Below are positions 43,453-54,000 of a DNA stretch of 64,000 nucleotides, piece by piece. The translations under genes and the position numbers were made by a program. The first letter of the stretch is position 1. Each line of letters opens with the position of its first letter. This stretch comes from Lysobacter prati (GTDB lineage Bacteria; Pseudomonadota; Gammaproteobacteria; Xanthomonadales; Xanthomonadaceae): NCBI RefSeq assembly GCF_009765215.1, contig NZ_VLNV01000001.1, positions 620,001 through 684,000 of the forward strand, written 5' to 3'. The notes below the pieces were generated by a model. It had not been told where the DNA came from. It saw nothing but the letters and a program-made list of their open reading frames with translations, and ran no database searches.

Positions 43453-43758
43453 ATGATCCCAGGAGAGTACTTCATCGAGGACGGCTCAATCGAGCTTAAC
43501 CAAGGCCGCGAAACCCGTGTCATCGAGGTAAAGAATTCCGGTGATCGACCGATCCAGGTCGGTTCCCACTACCACTTCTATGAAACAAACACGGCACTCA
43601 TCTTCGAGCGGGAGCAGGCCAGAGGTTTCCGCTTGAATATTGCTGCCGGTACGGCCGTGCGCTTCGAGCCCGGTCAGGATCGCAAGGTAGAACTTGTGGC
43701 GCTCGGCGGTTCGCGCGAGGTTTACGGATTCAACGGCAAGATCATGGGAAAACTGTAG
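43453..43758 (+). CDS. ureB: urease beta subunit UreB
   Basis: 101 aa, starting [19 protein letters not shown], with the conserved SHYHFYETN and [16 protein letters not shown] blocks. A separate ureB gene, not fused to ureA, is the usual proteobacterial state. GAGG upstream; 10 bases after ureA. Confidence 0.96.
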   Translation: MIPGEYFIEDGSIELNQGRETRVIEVKNSGDRPIQVGSHYHFYETNTALIFEREQARGFRLNIAAGTAVRFEPGQDRKVELVALGGSREVYGFNGKIMGKL

Positions 43759-43767
43759 GGAGGTCGT

Positions 43768-45471
43768 ATGGGCACCATTACGCGAGAGGCTTATGCGAGT
43801 CTCTATGGACCGACCAAGGGCGACCGGGTGCGGCTTGCCGACACCGATCTGATCATCGAGATCGAAAAGGACCACACCGTCTACGGCGAAGAAGTCACCT
43901 TTGGCGGGGGCAAGGTCATCCGGGATGGAATGGGACAAAGCCAGAGGGTCGCAAGCGAGGTGGCGGACGTCGTCATCACCAATGCCATCATTCTCGACCA
44001 TTGGGGCATCATCAAGGCAGACGTCGGGATCAAGGACGGCCGCATTTCCGGCATAGGCAAGGCCGGCAACCCGGACATCCAGCCGGGCGTCGACATCATC
44101 ATCGGTCCTGGTACCGACGTTATCGCAGGCGAAGGTGAAATCCTCACCGCGGGCGCCATCGACACCCATATCCACTTCATTTGTCCGCAACAGGCCGACG
44201 AGGCGCTGGCCAATGGCACCACGACACTGGTAGGCGGAGGAACCGGCCCAACGGTAGGCACGCTTGCCACAACCGTAACGCCTGGTCCCTGGGCAATCCA
44301 TCGCATGCTGGAAGCCGTCGATGTGTTCCCCCTCAATATCGGCTTGCTGGGCAAAGGCAATACGAGCAAGCCAGAACCGTTGCGCGAACAGATCCGCGCG
44401 GGCGCCATCGGCCTCAAGCTTCACGAAGACTGGGGCACTACGCCAGCGACCATCGACAACTGCCTTGCCGTAGCCGACGAAGAAGATGTCCAGGTCGCGA
44501 TCCACACCGACACGCTGAACGAAAGCGGCTTTGTGCGCGACAGCTTCGCCGCCATGAAGGGTCGCACGATCCACAGTTTTCACACGGAAGGTGCCGGTGG
44601 CGGCCATGCGCCAGACATCATCACGGCAGCGGGCGAGGAAAACATCCTGCCCTCATCCACAAACCCGACGCGCCCCTACACCATCAACACGGTAGACGAA
44701 CATCTCGACATGCTGATGGTCTGCCACCATCTCAGCGCACTGATCCCTGAAGATGTCGCCTTCGCCGAGTCCCGCATACGACGGGACACGATCGCGGCCG
44801 AAGACATCCTGCATGACATGGGGGTGTTTTCGATGATGTCGTCGGATTCTCAGGCCATGGGGCGTATCGGCGAAGTCACGCTGCGCTGCTGGCAGACGGC
44901 CCACAAGATGAGGGTACAGCGCGGGCCACTGCCCGAAGACAACGACCGGAACGATAATTTCCGCGTCAAACGGTATGTCGCCAAGTACACGATCAACCCG
45001 GCGCTCGCCCACGGCCTGGCTCATGAAGTCGGCTCGGTCGAGGTCGGCAAGCGTGCGGATCTGGTCCTGTGGAAGACGGCCTTCTTCGGCGTAAAGCCCA
45101 AGGTGGTAATCGTCGGAGGAATGATCGCGATGGCGTCGATGGGCGATCCGAATGCTTCAATTACCACGCCCCAGCCGATGCACTACCGGCCGATGTATGG
45201 CGGGATGGGGCGCGCTTGCAGCTCGACCGGGGTGACCTTCGTTTCAAAGAGGGCGCTGGACGACGGGATCGGCGAAAAGTTGAAGCTCAAGAAAAATCTG
45301 GTCGCGGTCAAGGGCATCAGGACGCTCCGCAAGAAGGACATGATCCACAATGGCCTGACTCCAAAGCTCGAGGTTGATCCGCAAACGTATCAAGTCCGTG
45401 TTGACGGAGAACCCATCACTTGCGAGCCCGCGGAGGTGTTGCCGATGGCCCAGCGATACTTCCTGTTCTAG
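43768..45471 (+). CDS. ureC: urease alpha subunit UreC
   Basis: 567 aa with GGAGG 5 bases before the ATG. All active-site residues fall at the classical Klebsiella numbers: H134 and H136 (HIHF), carbamylated K217 (GLKLHEDWG), H246 (AIHTD), H272 (FHTEG) and D360 (SSDSQAMG). The flap segment MVCHHL is intact. It hydrolyses urea to ammonia and carbamate at a dinuclear nickel centre in the cytosol. Confidence 0.97.
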   Translation: MGTITREAYASLYGPTKGDRVRLADTDLIIEIEKDHTVYGEEVTFGGGKVIRDGMGQSQRVASEVADVVITNAIILDHWGIIKADVGIKDGRISGIGKAGNPDIQPGVDIIIGPGTDVIAGEGEILTAGAIDTHIHFICPQQADEALANGTTTLVGGGTGPTVGTLATTVTPGPWAIHRMLEAVDVFPLNIGLLGKGNTSKPEPLREQIRAGAIGLKLHEDWGTTPATIDNCLAVADEEDVQVAIHTDTLNESGFVRDSFAAMKGRTIHSFHTEGAGGGHAPDIITAAGEENILPSSTNPTRPYTINTVDEHLDMLMVCHHLSALIPEDVAFAESRIRRDTIAAEDILHDMGVFSMMSSDSQAMGRIGEVTLRCWQTAHKMRVQRGPLPEDNDRNDNFRVKRYVAKYTINPALAHGLAHEVGSVEVGKRADLVLWKTAFFGVKPKVVIVGGMIAMASMGDPNASITTPQPMHYRPMYGGMGRACSSTGVTFVSKRALDDGIGEKLKLKKNLVAVKGIRTLRKKDMIHNGLTPKLEVDPQTYQVRVDGEPITCEPAEVLPMAQRYFLF

Positions 45472-45516
45472 GCGTCGAATACAGGCTGGTCTCGAAAGGT
45501 CTCGGGAGGCATTGCC

Positions 45517-46545
45517 ATGGCACTGAACCAGATTCGGGAGTCGCCTTCCCTGGGCTTCATCGACTGGACCCTGAGGGGTATCGGGCAGGTTGTCTTCCAG
45601 AACAACCCCTGGTCCGGCCTGGTCATCCTGCTGGGGATCCTGTTCAATTCGTGGATCTATGCGGCAATCTGTGTCGTTGGCGTCCTTGCGAGCACGTTGA
45701 CCGCCATCATGCTCAAAGCCGATCGCGGGCTGATTCGTGATGGTCTGTTTGGATTCAACGGCGCTCTGGTCGCGCTCTCGCTGATTGCATTCACCAGCGA
45801 GAACTTCCAGACGGGCGCAATCCCCTCCCCCGCCATGTTCGTCTACCTCGTCTGCGGGGCGGCGCTCAGCACGATGGCGTTTGCCAGCATCGCCACCCTT
45901 TTGGGCCCACATAAGGTTGCGCCCCTCACCATGCCCTTCGTATTGATTGGATGGTTGTTTCTGTTTGCCATCCTCAAGTTCGACGCGATAGACGCGGGCC
46001 CCATGGCAAAACCTGTTTCTCCGGATCAATTCTCGTACGTCGAGCCGATTGTCCTTCCAACCTGGTACATGGGCATAGGTGCGTCCATTGGACAGATCTT
46101 CTTCCAGGACAACTGGATTACCGGCTACATCATCCTGGTTGGCATCGCGATCCATTCGCGCATTGGAGCAGGCATGTGCCTGCTTGGCGCCATTGTCGGC
46201 ACCGCCGTGGCAGCCATTTTCGGTGGACCCGAAGGCGCGATTCGAGACGGACTTTTCGGCTACAACGCCGCATTGACAGCGATGGCGCTGGGCGGCTTCT
46301 TCCTGGTATTCACGTGGCGCAGCTTTCTCTACGCAATCTTCGGGGCTGCGGTGTCGGGCTGGCTGTGGGCGTCGGTCGCCATCTTCCTCAAGCCGATCGG
46401 CATGCCCGTTTTGACGTCCACGTTCGTCATCGTCACATGGCTGATGCTGATCGGACAATACGCATTCAAAGCACTCGTGCCCGTGCCACCAGCTGAAGCG
46501 ACGTCCCCCGAGGACAACCTCCGGCGCCATGCCGGACGCGGATAA
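45517..46545 (+). CDS. urea transporter (UT/Yut family), 342 aa
   Basis: About ten hydrophobic segments in two inverted halves, each with the urea-transporter signature: FQNNPWSGLVILLGILFNSW and FQDNWITGYIILVGIAIHSR, and repeated IRDGLFGFNGAL / IRDGLFGYNAAL. UT proteins are urea channels in the inner membrane. GGGAGG 7 bases before ATG; 45 bases after ureC in the same direction, so it should be co-expressed with urease. Only 6 bases separate it from the convergent ureF stop. Confidence 0.9.
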   Translation: MALNQIRESPSLGFIDWTLRGIGQVVFQNNPWSGLVILLGILFNSWIYAAICVVGVLASTLTAIMLKADRGLIRDGLFGFNGALVALSLIAFTSENFQTGAIPSPAMFVYLVCGAALSTMAFASIATLLGPHKVAPLTMPFVLIGWLFLFAILKFDAIDAGPMAKPVSPDQFSYVEPIVLPTWYMGIGASIGQIFFQDNWITGYIILVGIAIHSRIGAGMCLLGAIVGTAVAAIFGGPEGAIRDGLFGYNAALTAMALGGFFLVFTWRSFLYAIFGAAVSGWLWASVAIFLKPIGMPVLTSTFVIVTWLMLIGQYAFKALVPVPPAEATSPEDNLRRHAGRG

Positions 46546-46551
46546 TCACCA

Positions 46552-47241
46552 TCAAGAACGGAACAATCGGCTGTATTGAGTTTCGTGCCAGGCGCTCATC
46601 ATCGCCAATGCGGGCGCGACATTGCCAATTTCATCGTCGGCCACGGTCATCGCTTTGTCCGCAGCTCTTTCGATGACAGGCATCGAAGAGATCAGGATAC
46701 GCTGGCTTGAGGTATGCCCCAACGGCACGAGCCGCGTGGCGGCGGCCACCTGTCCCTCGACGACGCTCCACATCAGTCCTCGAAGCGCGGTTGCCGGCGA
46801 GACGTCCCAATGGTCGCAGGCGATGGCAAAACTCGCCGGGTATGTGAGACGAGTATGAGCATAGGCTTGAGCGCGCCCCACTTCGAGATCCGCGAGCAGG
46901 CGCAGCAGGGATTCACTGGTGCGACGATCTTCAAGCTCCAGCTCCTTGCTCTCCCGACCTGCCGCAAGCCATGCGTTTGCCGCAAGAAAGCCGGACTCGT
47001 CGCCCTGCTTCAAGGCGCGGACCATGCGCCAGAACAGGGCGCCATCGAGCGTGGCATAACTGTGTTCGAGTATGCCAAGGATCCAGTCGGATGCGCTCCG
47101 CTCGTCATGCACAGTTCCCGCATGAACGGCCGATTCCAACCCCCTGGAATACGAGAAGTTGCCGACCGGCTGACTTGGACTGATGAGACGTAGCAGGTGC
47201 AGGGGTAACGCTGTGGAAAGATCGATGAAGTCCACGAGCAC
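46552..47241 (-). CDS. ureF: urease accessory protein UreF
   Basis: 229 aa. LLRLISPSQPVGNFSYSRGLE is the UreF hallmark; the helical remainder includes DWILGILEHSYATLDGALFWR. UreF gates the GTPase UreG in the UreDFG complex. The start is a GTG at 47241 or a second GTG two codons later. It is separated from the other ure genes and lies on the opposite strand to ureDABC, following hupE by about 100 bases. Confidence 0.92.
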   Translation of the reverse strand: MLVDFIDLSTALPLHLLRLISPSQPVGNFSYSRGLESAVHAGTVHDERSASDWILGILEHSYATLDGALFWRMVRALKQGDESGFLAANAWLAAGRESKELELEDRRTSESLLRLLADLEVGRAQAYAHTRLTYPASFAIACDHWDVSPATALRGLMWSVVEGQVAAATRLVPLGHTSSQRILISSMPVIERAADKAMTVADDEIGNVAPALAMMSAWHETQYSRLFRS

Positions 47242-47342
47242 CCCTGCGCGTCAAATGACGACGGCGAACGACGGAACAGACATCGTCTGCCCGCGGCAGC
47301 GAAGCCGGCAGTCGATCCAGGCAGCCGATCCAGGCTGGGTGT

Positions 47343-47936
47343 TCAAACTGCCATCATCAGCAGCCCCCATGCCGCGATGCCCCCGCCGGCGATGCGCACG
47401 GACAAACGCCCGGCCATGCCGGTCATCAGACGACCTGCACCGAGGCCAATACCCACGCCGATCGCATGAAGAAGCAATGTGGCCAGCACAAACCCGGCGC
47501 CGTAGGTGAAGAATGTCGCGCCACCAATCTCGCCACCATGTGCATAGCCGTGGAAGAATCCGAAGAATCCAGCGACTACGGTGCCGAACAGCGGTGAGAC
47601 AGGCAGGGCGAACGCGATCGCCAGGCCAAGCACGAGCACCGAGGCAAGAATGACCGGCTCCACAAACGGTATCGAGATGCCAGAAAGCGCCGCCAGGAAC
47701 CCCAATGCCATGACGGCAACGAAAGCGGTCGGGACCGCAATCAACCCGCGCTTGCCGAGCGTGGTAGCCCAGATGCCGATGGCCACCATTGCCAGGATAT
47801 GGTCTACGCCCATGAATGGGTGCATGAAGCCCGCCGCGAACGAGCTGTGCTCATGCTCCACTGAACTGACGTGCGCAAGGGCAGGATTCGCCAGCAAGAC
47901 GAATGTTGCCGCGAGTAAGCTTGCCATCTTCTTCAT
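47343..47936 (-). CDS. hupE: HupE/UreJ-family nickel transporter, 197 aa
   Basis: Signal-like N-terminus, then HPFMGVDHILAMVAIGIWA (the family's HPxxGxDH motif) and FFGFFHGYAHGGE in the second conserved block; six or seven membrane segments. HupE/UreJ proteins bring nickel (or cobalt) into the cell for hydrogenase or urease. ATG 47936 has TAGGAG 6 bases upstream. Placed between gntP-like and ureF, so it most likely serves this urease. Confidence 0.9.
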   Translation of the reverse strand: MKKMASLLAATFVLLANPALAHVSSVEHEHSSFAAGFMHPFMGVDHILAMVAIGIWATTLGKRGLIAVPTAFVAVMALGFLAALSGISIPFVEPVILASVLVLGLAIAFALPVSPLFGTVVAGFFGFFHGYAHGGEIGGATFFTYGAGFVLATLLLHAIGVGIGLGAGRLMTGMAGRLSVRIAGGGIAAWGLLMMAV

Positions 47937-47967
47937 AGCTGACTCCTAGTCCAACGTGTCGTTCGAA

Positions 47968-49407
47968 TCAGAATGATCCGAACATGGACCCCAATATGAA
48001 AATCGCCACGAGCGAAATCAACACGCCGACAATCACCGTCATGAACATGTCGAAGTAGCTTCCGGCATGGGTTTGCTTGCTGACCTGCAGCAAGAGAAGC
48101 ACTGTGCCATTGTGTGGAAGGGCATCGAGCGTGCCCGCGCTGACTACGGTCAGGCGATGCATCAACGCCGGATCGATGCCGTACTCCGCCGCCAGGCGCA
48201 TGTATTCGCTACCCAACGCATTGAGGGCGATCGCCATGCCCCCCGAGGCAGTACCCGTCAGGGCCGCCAAAGAGTTCATCGCAACGACGAGCGACACCAA
48301 AGGCCCTCCGGGGATCTGCAGGACAGCGTCGCGGACCACCGCGAATGTCGGCATCGCCGCAACCACGGCGCCAAAGCCCACGAGACTAGCGATGGTGAGA
48401 ATGGGCAAGGCAGAAGAGTTGGCCCCCGCGTCCAGACTTTCTCGCAACGATCCAAGACGCTTGAAGTTGAGCCCGATCGCCGTGAGATTTGCAACGGCCA
48501 GGGCAATCAGAACCGACCACACTCCGATCGAAGCGCCGACATCAATCGACCATTCTTCGGTGTCCAGGAAGGAGAAGTCGACCCGCGGAAGAACGATCAG
48601 CGCCATCAGGAAGTTGACAGCAATGACGACGACAAGAGGCATCACCGCCACGATGAACGGAGGGTAGTTGTCGCTGCGCTTGCCGTGCTCCAGTTCGGCC
48701 GGGTCGAAATCACCGGAGGTTGCGGCCTGCTCACGCACCTTTTCCGTGATGACGATCTCCCCGTCGTCTTCGGTGTATCTCTCGCCCGCCGCCCTTGCTT
48801 TTGCCTCGGCCCGCTGCAACCACCACATCCCGAATACCATCGTTATGACCGAAGCGATGATTCCCAGGCCGGGAGCGGCAAACGTTGTGGTGCCGAAGTA
48901 CGGCATCGGAATGGCGTTGTTCGTGGACGGAGTGCCGGGCATGGCCGACATCGTGAACGTGAATGCACCCAGCCCGATTGCCGCCGGCATCAGACGCGAT
49001 GGAATGTTCGCAGCCTTGAACATTTCGCGCGTCATCGGCACAAGCACGAAGAACGCGACGAATACGCTGACACCGCCATAAGTGACGACAGCCGACGCGA
49101 GTACCACTGCCAGCATTGTTCGCTGGACACCGAGTCGTTTGGTCAAGTAATGCGCGATCGACGTGATGGATCCGGTGTCATCCATGAGCTTCCCGAAAAT
49201 CCCGCCGAGCAGGAAGAGCGGAAACCAGCGTATGACGAAGCTACCTGCCCCTTGCATGAAGGTGGAGGTCCAATTGGCAAGAAGCGCTTCGCCGGACAGG
49301 AGGGCGGTGAGCAATGCGGCAGCGGGCGCCAGGAGAAGAACGCTCCAACCTCGGTATGCCAGCCACATCAACAGCGCTAGTGAAAACAGTATCGCGAACA
49401 GTCCCAT
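47968..49407 (-). CDS. GntP-family permease, 479 aa
   Basis: Start at ATG 49407, preceded by GGGGAG; the 23 upstream codons are not supported. About 12 membrane segments with GGIFGKLMDDTGS, VVTYGGVSVFVAFFVLVP and AALTGTASGGMAIALNALG, all typical of the GntP family of gluconate and related carboxylate symporters. A hydrophilic loop near residues 215-255 is charged. The substrate is not known. It precedes hupE by 31 bases in the same direction and may be its operon partner. Confidence 0.8.
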   Translation of the reverse strand: MGLFAILFSLALLMWLAYRGWSVLLLAPAAALLTALLSGEALLANWTSTFMQGAGSFVIRWFPLFLLGGIFGKLMDDTGSITSIAHYLTKRLGVQRTMLAVVLASAVVTYGGVSVFVAFFVLVPMTREMFKAANIPSRLMPAAIGLGAFTFTMSAMPGTPSTNNAIPMPYFGTTTFAAPGLGIIASVITMVFGMWWLQRAEAKARAAGERYTEDDGEIVITEKVREQAATSGDFDPAELEHGKRSDNYPPFIVAVMPLVVVIAVNFLMALIVLPRVDFSFLDTEEWSIDVGASIGVWSVLIALAVANLTAIGLNFKRLGSLRESLDAGANSSALPILTIASLVGFGAVVAAMPTFAVVRDAVLQIPGGPLVSLVVAMNSLAALTGTASGGMAIALNALGSEYMRLAAEYGIDPALMHRLTVVSAGTLDALPHNGTVLLLLQVSKQTHAGSYFDMFMTVIVGVLISLVAIFILGSMFGSF

Positions 49408-49681
49408 AAACTCCCCAAAGGCCAGCAAAGGGCGAGATTGAAAAGTAAAGGCGCGAAACATGATGAACATAGCCACACAACCGAGAAGACGCGGTGAAGG
49501 CGCGCCGATCGGATGGCCTGCTGGGAGGGGAAACTGGCGCTAGGCCGGCTCGGGGCGCAGTGCAATGTTGCGGGCGTGAAACATCGGCGGACCGGGCCAG
49601 CGCTGAAGGTCGAGTTCGGACGGAAGTTCTTCCTCAAGAATCTCCCGGGGGAAACTCGCGAACATCGGACACGGCGCCGCG

Positions 49682-50449
49682 CTATTTGCCCTCGGGCCCC
49701 GAGGGTCGATCCCTGACGACGTTGACGTCGCCGACTTTCACCTTGCCAGCACCAATCTGTTTCATCAGGGCGCCCAGGCTCAAGTCCTCGGCTTGCCAGT
49801 ATTCCGTCGGGCGCGCGCGGCTGTCGGCGTAGAACTCCGTGCCGGTGGACTTGAGTGGGCCGTACGACGACCGACCACCACCGGCCCAAAGGTCTGGCCT
49901 GCCCGCGTTTACTTCCAGAGGTGAAGTCAGCAGGCCGACGCGACTGCCTGTCTGTGTGCGCGCAAATCTGCGGATCTCGGTATTGGTGCGACGCTGCGCG
50001 ACCTGGTCGCCGTAGCGATCGTAGTAGCTTTGGCCAATCTCGAGCGACTTCGCCTGCTGGGCTGGTGTGAGTTCGTGCCAGATGTGCTCACGCACGCGGA
50101 TCAGATCCGGGCTGTTGCCACGTTCTGCGGCCAGGTCGGCCCAGACATAGGCCTGCACCGGGTCGCGGTCGACTCCGCCGCCGTTCCAGTACATCAGGGC
50201 GAGGAAGTGCTGGGACAGCTTGTCGCCGTATTCGGCGGCCCGCTGGAAGTACTTGCGGGCTTCGTCCTGGCGCCCGTTGTCGTAGTTCCAGATGCCGTGC
50301 CAGCGATTGAGTTCGTTGGGATGACCTGACGCCGCCAGCAAGGCCGACTGGTACACATCGAGGTTGATGGCGCGCTCCTCGGCCGCCATGGCCGTTCCCG
50401 CTGCGAACAGGACAAGGACAGCCCATCGTGAGATTGCGCGCATGACCAT
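49682..50449 (-). CDS. exported Sel1-repeat protein, 255 aa
   Basis: ATG 50449 with AGGAG 6 bases upstream opens a signal peptide (WAVLVLFAAGTAMA). At least two Sel1-like repeats follow: NDNGRQDEARKYFQRAAEYG-type and AYVWADLAAERGN. The C-terminal 100 residues are not repeat-like. Such periplasmic repeat proteins act as protein-interaction adaptors. Partner unknown. Confidence 0.75.
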   Translation of the reverse strand: MVMRAISRWAVLVLFAAGTAMAAEERAINLDVYQSALLAASGHPNELNRWHGIWNYDNGRQDEARKYFQRAAEYGDKLSQHFLALMYWNGGGVDRDPVQAYVWADLAAERGNSPDLIRVREHIWHELTPAQQAKSLEIGQSYYDRYGDQVAQRRTNTEIRRFARTQTGSRVGLLTSPLEVNAGRPDLWAGGGRSSYGPLKSTGTEFYADSRARPTEYWQAEDLSLGALMKQIGAGKVKVGDVNVVRDRPSGPEGK

Positions 50450-50494
50450 GGCTTGCTCCTGCAGAGCGGTTTGCGTGGCGCCGATAGTGAACCG

Positions 50495-50875
50495 TTAGCC
50501 GGCACAGCCGGTGGCATGAGCCTCGGGTTTCAGCTCCACGACCAGGTTATGGATCGGCGTGGTGCCGATGTTCTCCACCACGTGCTGGGTGGCATTTCCC
50601 CAGAACGATTCGCCGGCACTGCGTTCATTGGTGCGCACCGCTCCGTCTGCTGTGGTGATCTTTGCCTTGTAAGGGTTGAGCACGTACACGACGTAGTCGG
50701 GATGAGAGTGCATAGGCGTCTTCTCGCCAACAGCGACGTCGTGGTACTGCACCCGTACGCACTTGTTCTCGAGCAGGACCTTCATGTCCGGAACCGAGGC
50801 AGCACGGTCTTGTGCCAGAGCAGGTGCGGCAACGAGGAGCGAAACGGCAAGGGCGAACGCGGTTGCTTTGAGCAT
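50495..50875 (-). CDS. periplasmic cupin-domain protein, 126 aa
   Basis: ATG 50875 begins a signal peptide (AFALAVSLLVAAPALA). The mature protein is a single small cupin barrel: MHSHPDYVVYVL supplies the first metal-binding His pair and SFWGNATQHVVENIGTTPI the second block. Function and metal unknown. It lies just upstream of the Sel1-repeat gene in the same direction, with a 45-base gap. Confidence 0.75.
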   Translation of the reverse strand: MLKATAFALAVSLLVAAPALAQDRAASVPDMKVLLENKCVRVQYHDVAVGEKTPMHSHPDYVVYVLNPYKAKITTADGAVRTNERSAGESFWGNATQHVVENIGTTPIHNLVVELKPEAHATGCAG

Positions 50876-51087
50876 CACAGACTCCGGGCTGAGACGGACC
50901 CGCGGGTCCGGCAATAGGTCTGACGCCGCACTTCGGCTGTAACCCTCTGATCGGGGGGCTACACCATGGGCGTGGATCCTGCCACGGATCAGGTGTTCGC
51001 GCACTTCTTGCCGATTTCACGTGCGAGTGCAGACCCGGATGCAAGGATGAACACCACGGCCGCTGGCTGGGCCCACTAGGTTTCCCG

Positions 51088-54000
51088 ATGCCCCAGATCT
51101 GGAGAATGTTCAGCCGTTGGCTGCGCCTGCGCCGACGTTTGTGGCGCTGGAGACGCGCCGCGACCAAGCGGACGCTGCAAGCCGAGGAACCGCTGCGCTC
51201 GCAGTTGTTCAATGTCGAACAAATGGAGCTCCACGGCAGGTCGCTCGCCACTGCCCACCGCGTGCGTTCCCGCCCCGGCCCCGAACGTTTGCTGGGTCGG
51301 CTCGAGGAGAACGAAGGCCTGCTGGATGACGCCTGCGCCATGCTCACGCGGATGGTGCAGGACAACATGCGCATCACTCCGGCCGGCGAATGGTTGCTCG
51401 ACAACTTCTATCTGGTCGAGGAGCAGGTTCACACCGCCAGACGGCATCTGCCGAAGGGATACAGTCGCGAACTGCCGTCCCTGAGCAATGGCTACTCGGC
51501 CGGCCTTCCGCGCGTGTACGACCTGTCGCTGGAAGCCATCGCGCACGGCGATGGCCGCATCGACGCCGAGACCATCAGCCGCTTCGTGGCCGCCTACCAG
51601 TCGATCACGCCGCTGAAACTTGGCGAGCTGTGGGCGATTCCCATCATGCTGAGGCTGGCATTGATCGACAACCTCCGGCGCATGGCGGTACGGGTGATGC
51701 GCGACGGGCTGGACCATCGGCTGGCCAGCGAGTGGGCTGATCTTCTCAACACGACCGCTGCCGAGAACCCCAAGAACGTGGTGCTGGTCGTGGCCGACAT
51801 GGCGCGTTCGGAGCCGCCACTGTCGGGCGCATTCGTCTCGGAGTTGACCCGCGGATTGCAGGGCCGCGGATCGGTGTTCTCCATGCCCATGACCTGGCTG
51901 GACCAGTGGGCCGTCGACAGTGGCCACGGCATCGAGGAACTGGTGCACCTGGAAAGCCAGCAACAGGCCGCCGACCAGGTATCGATCAGCAACAGCATCG
52001 GCAGCCTTCGCTTTCTGGCCAACATGGACTGGCGCGAGTTCGTCGAGAACATGAGCGTGGTCGAACGCAGCCTGCGCGAGGATCCCGCCGGGACCTACGG
52101 GCGGATGGACTTCAGCACCCGCGACAGCTACCGCCATGTGGTGGAAAAGGTCGCCCGGCTCAGCGGAGTCTCCGAGCAGGAAGTGGCCGATATCGTGCTG
52201 CAGATGGCGCAGGGAGAAGCCACCACCACAACGAGCACCGACAGCAAGGCCCACGTCGGGTACTACCTGATCGACGATGGCGTGGCGCAGACGCGCGACG
52301 CGGTGAGCGAGTCCGCCAAGTCGCGCCGGCCTGTACGCCTGCCGCCTCGTCGTACGCCGCTGCTGATCTACCTTTTGCCGATCGCCACCATCACCGGATT
52401 GTTCACCTGGGAATTGCTTGCGCAGGCAGACGGCATCAGCCGCCACGGTGTCCCGACATGGTTGCTGGGATTGCTGGCCGTGGTGGCCTTCAGCGAGATG
52501 GGCATCGCCCTGGTCAACTGGGCCGCCACCGTGCTGGTACCGCCGCGACTGCTGCCGCGGATGGATTTCTCCAAGGGCATCCCGGCTGAATCACGCACGC
52601 TCGTGGTGGTGCCCAGCATGCTGGGCAGCGCCGACGGTGTGGACAGCCTGGTGGAAGGGCTGGAAGTCCGCTTCCTCGCCAACCGCGACCACCATCTTCA
52701 CTTCGCCTTGCTGACCGACTTCCTGGATGCGGACCAGCAGACGCTCCCGGCCGATGCGGAGCTGCTGGCCAAGGCAGTGCGGCAGATCGAACTGCTCAAC
52801 CAACGCTACGCGCCGGAGAGCGGCGACCGCTTCTTCCTGTTCCACCGTCCGCGTCAATGGAATCCGCGCGAAGGCCGCTGGATGGGCTACGAGCGAAAGC
52901 GCGGCAAGCTCGCGGCTATGAACCGGCTGCTGCGAGGGTCGGGCCACGAGGATTTCCTGCAGGTGACCGGCGCAACCGACGTCCTGGGCAATATCCGCTA
53001 CGTCATCACTCTGGACACCGACACCCGGCTGCCGCGCGACGCGGCCCGCGAGTTCATCGGCACGCTGTCGCATCCACTGAACCGCGCCCGCTTCGATCCA
53101 CGCAAGCGTCGCGTCGTGCATGGCTACGGCATCCTCCAGCCAAGCGTCGGCACCAGCCTGAGCGGACGCCGCAGCACGCGCTATGCGCGCATGTTCGGCA
53201 GCGAGCCGGGCATCGACCCCTACACGCGCACGGTCTCGGACGTATACCAGGACCTGTTCGGCGAGGGCTCGTTCGTCGGCAAGGGCATCTACGACGTCGA
53301 TGCCTTCGAAGCTGCGCTGGCCGACCGTTTCCCCGACAACCGCATCCTCAGCCATGACCTGCTGGAAGGCTGCTACGCACGCGCCGGCCTGGTCAGCGAC
53401 GTGCGCCTGTACGAGGACTACCCGTCGCGCTATGCCGCCGACGTGAAGCGGCGCTACCGCTGGATACGCGGCGACTGGCAACTGCTGCCGTGGCTGCTGC
53501 CCTGGGTGCCACGCGCGCGCGGCGGCTACGAACGCAACCCGCTGTCGTGGCTGTCGCGCGGCAAGCTGCTCGACAACCTGCGTCGCAGCCTGGTGCCGGT
53601 GGCGGCCGCGGCCCTTCTGCTGACAGGCTGGCTGTACTCGTCCACGCCGCTGGAATGGACGGGATGGTTGCTGTGCCTGTGGTTGTTGCCGGTGCTGCTG
53701 CCGGCGTTGCGCGATGCCTTCGTCGTCCCGGTCGACATGCCGCTGGAAGCGCACCTGCTGCGAATCGGCACGTCCACGCTGCGCCAGTTGCAGCGCGCTG
53801 CGGTCAACCTGGCCTGCCTGCCCTACGAAGCCTTCCTGAACCTGGGCGCGATCGCGCGAACCGTGTGGCGTCTGTTGATCAGTCGCAGGAATCTGTTGCA
53901 GTGGAACCCTTCGAGCGAGGTCGAGCGCAGCCTCGGCAGCGGCATGAGTGCCGAGCTGCGCGGCATGGCCATCGCCCCGCTGTTCGCCATCGCCGCGGCA

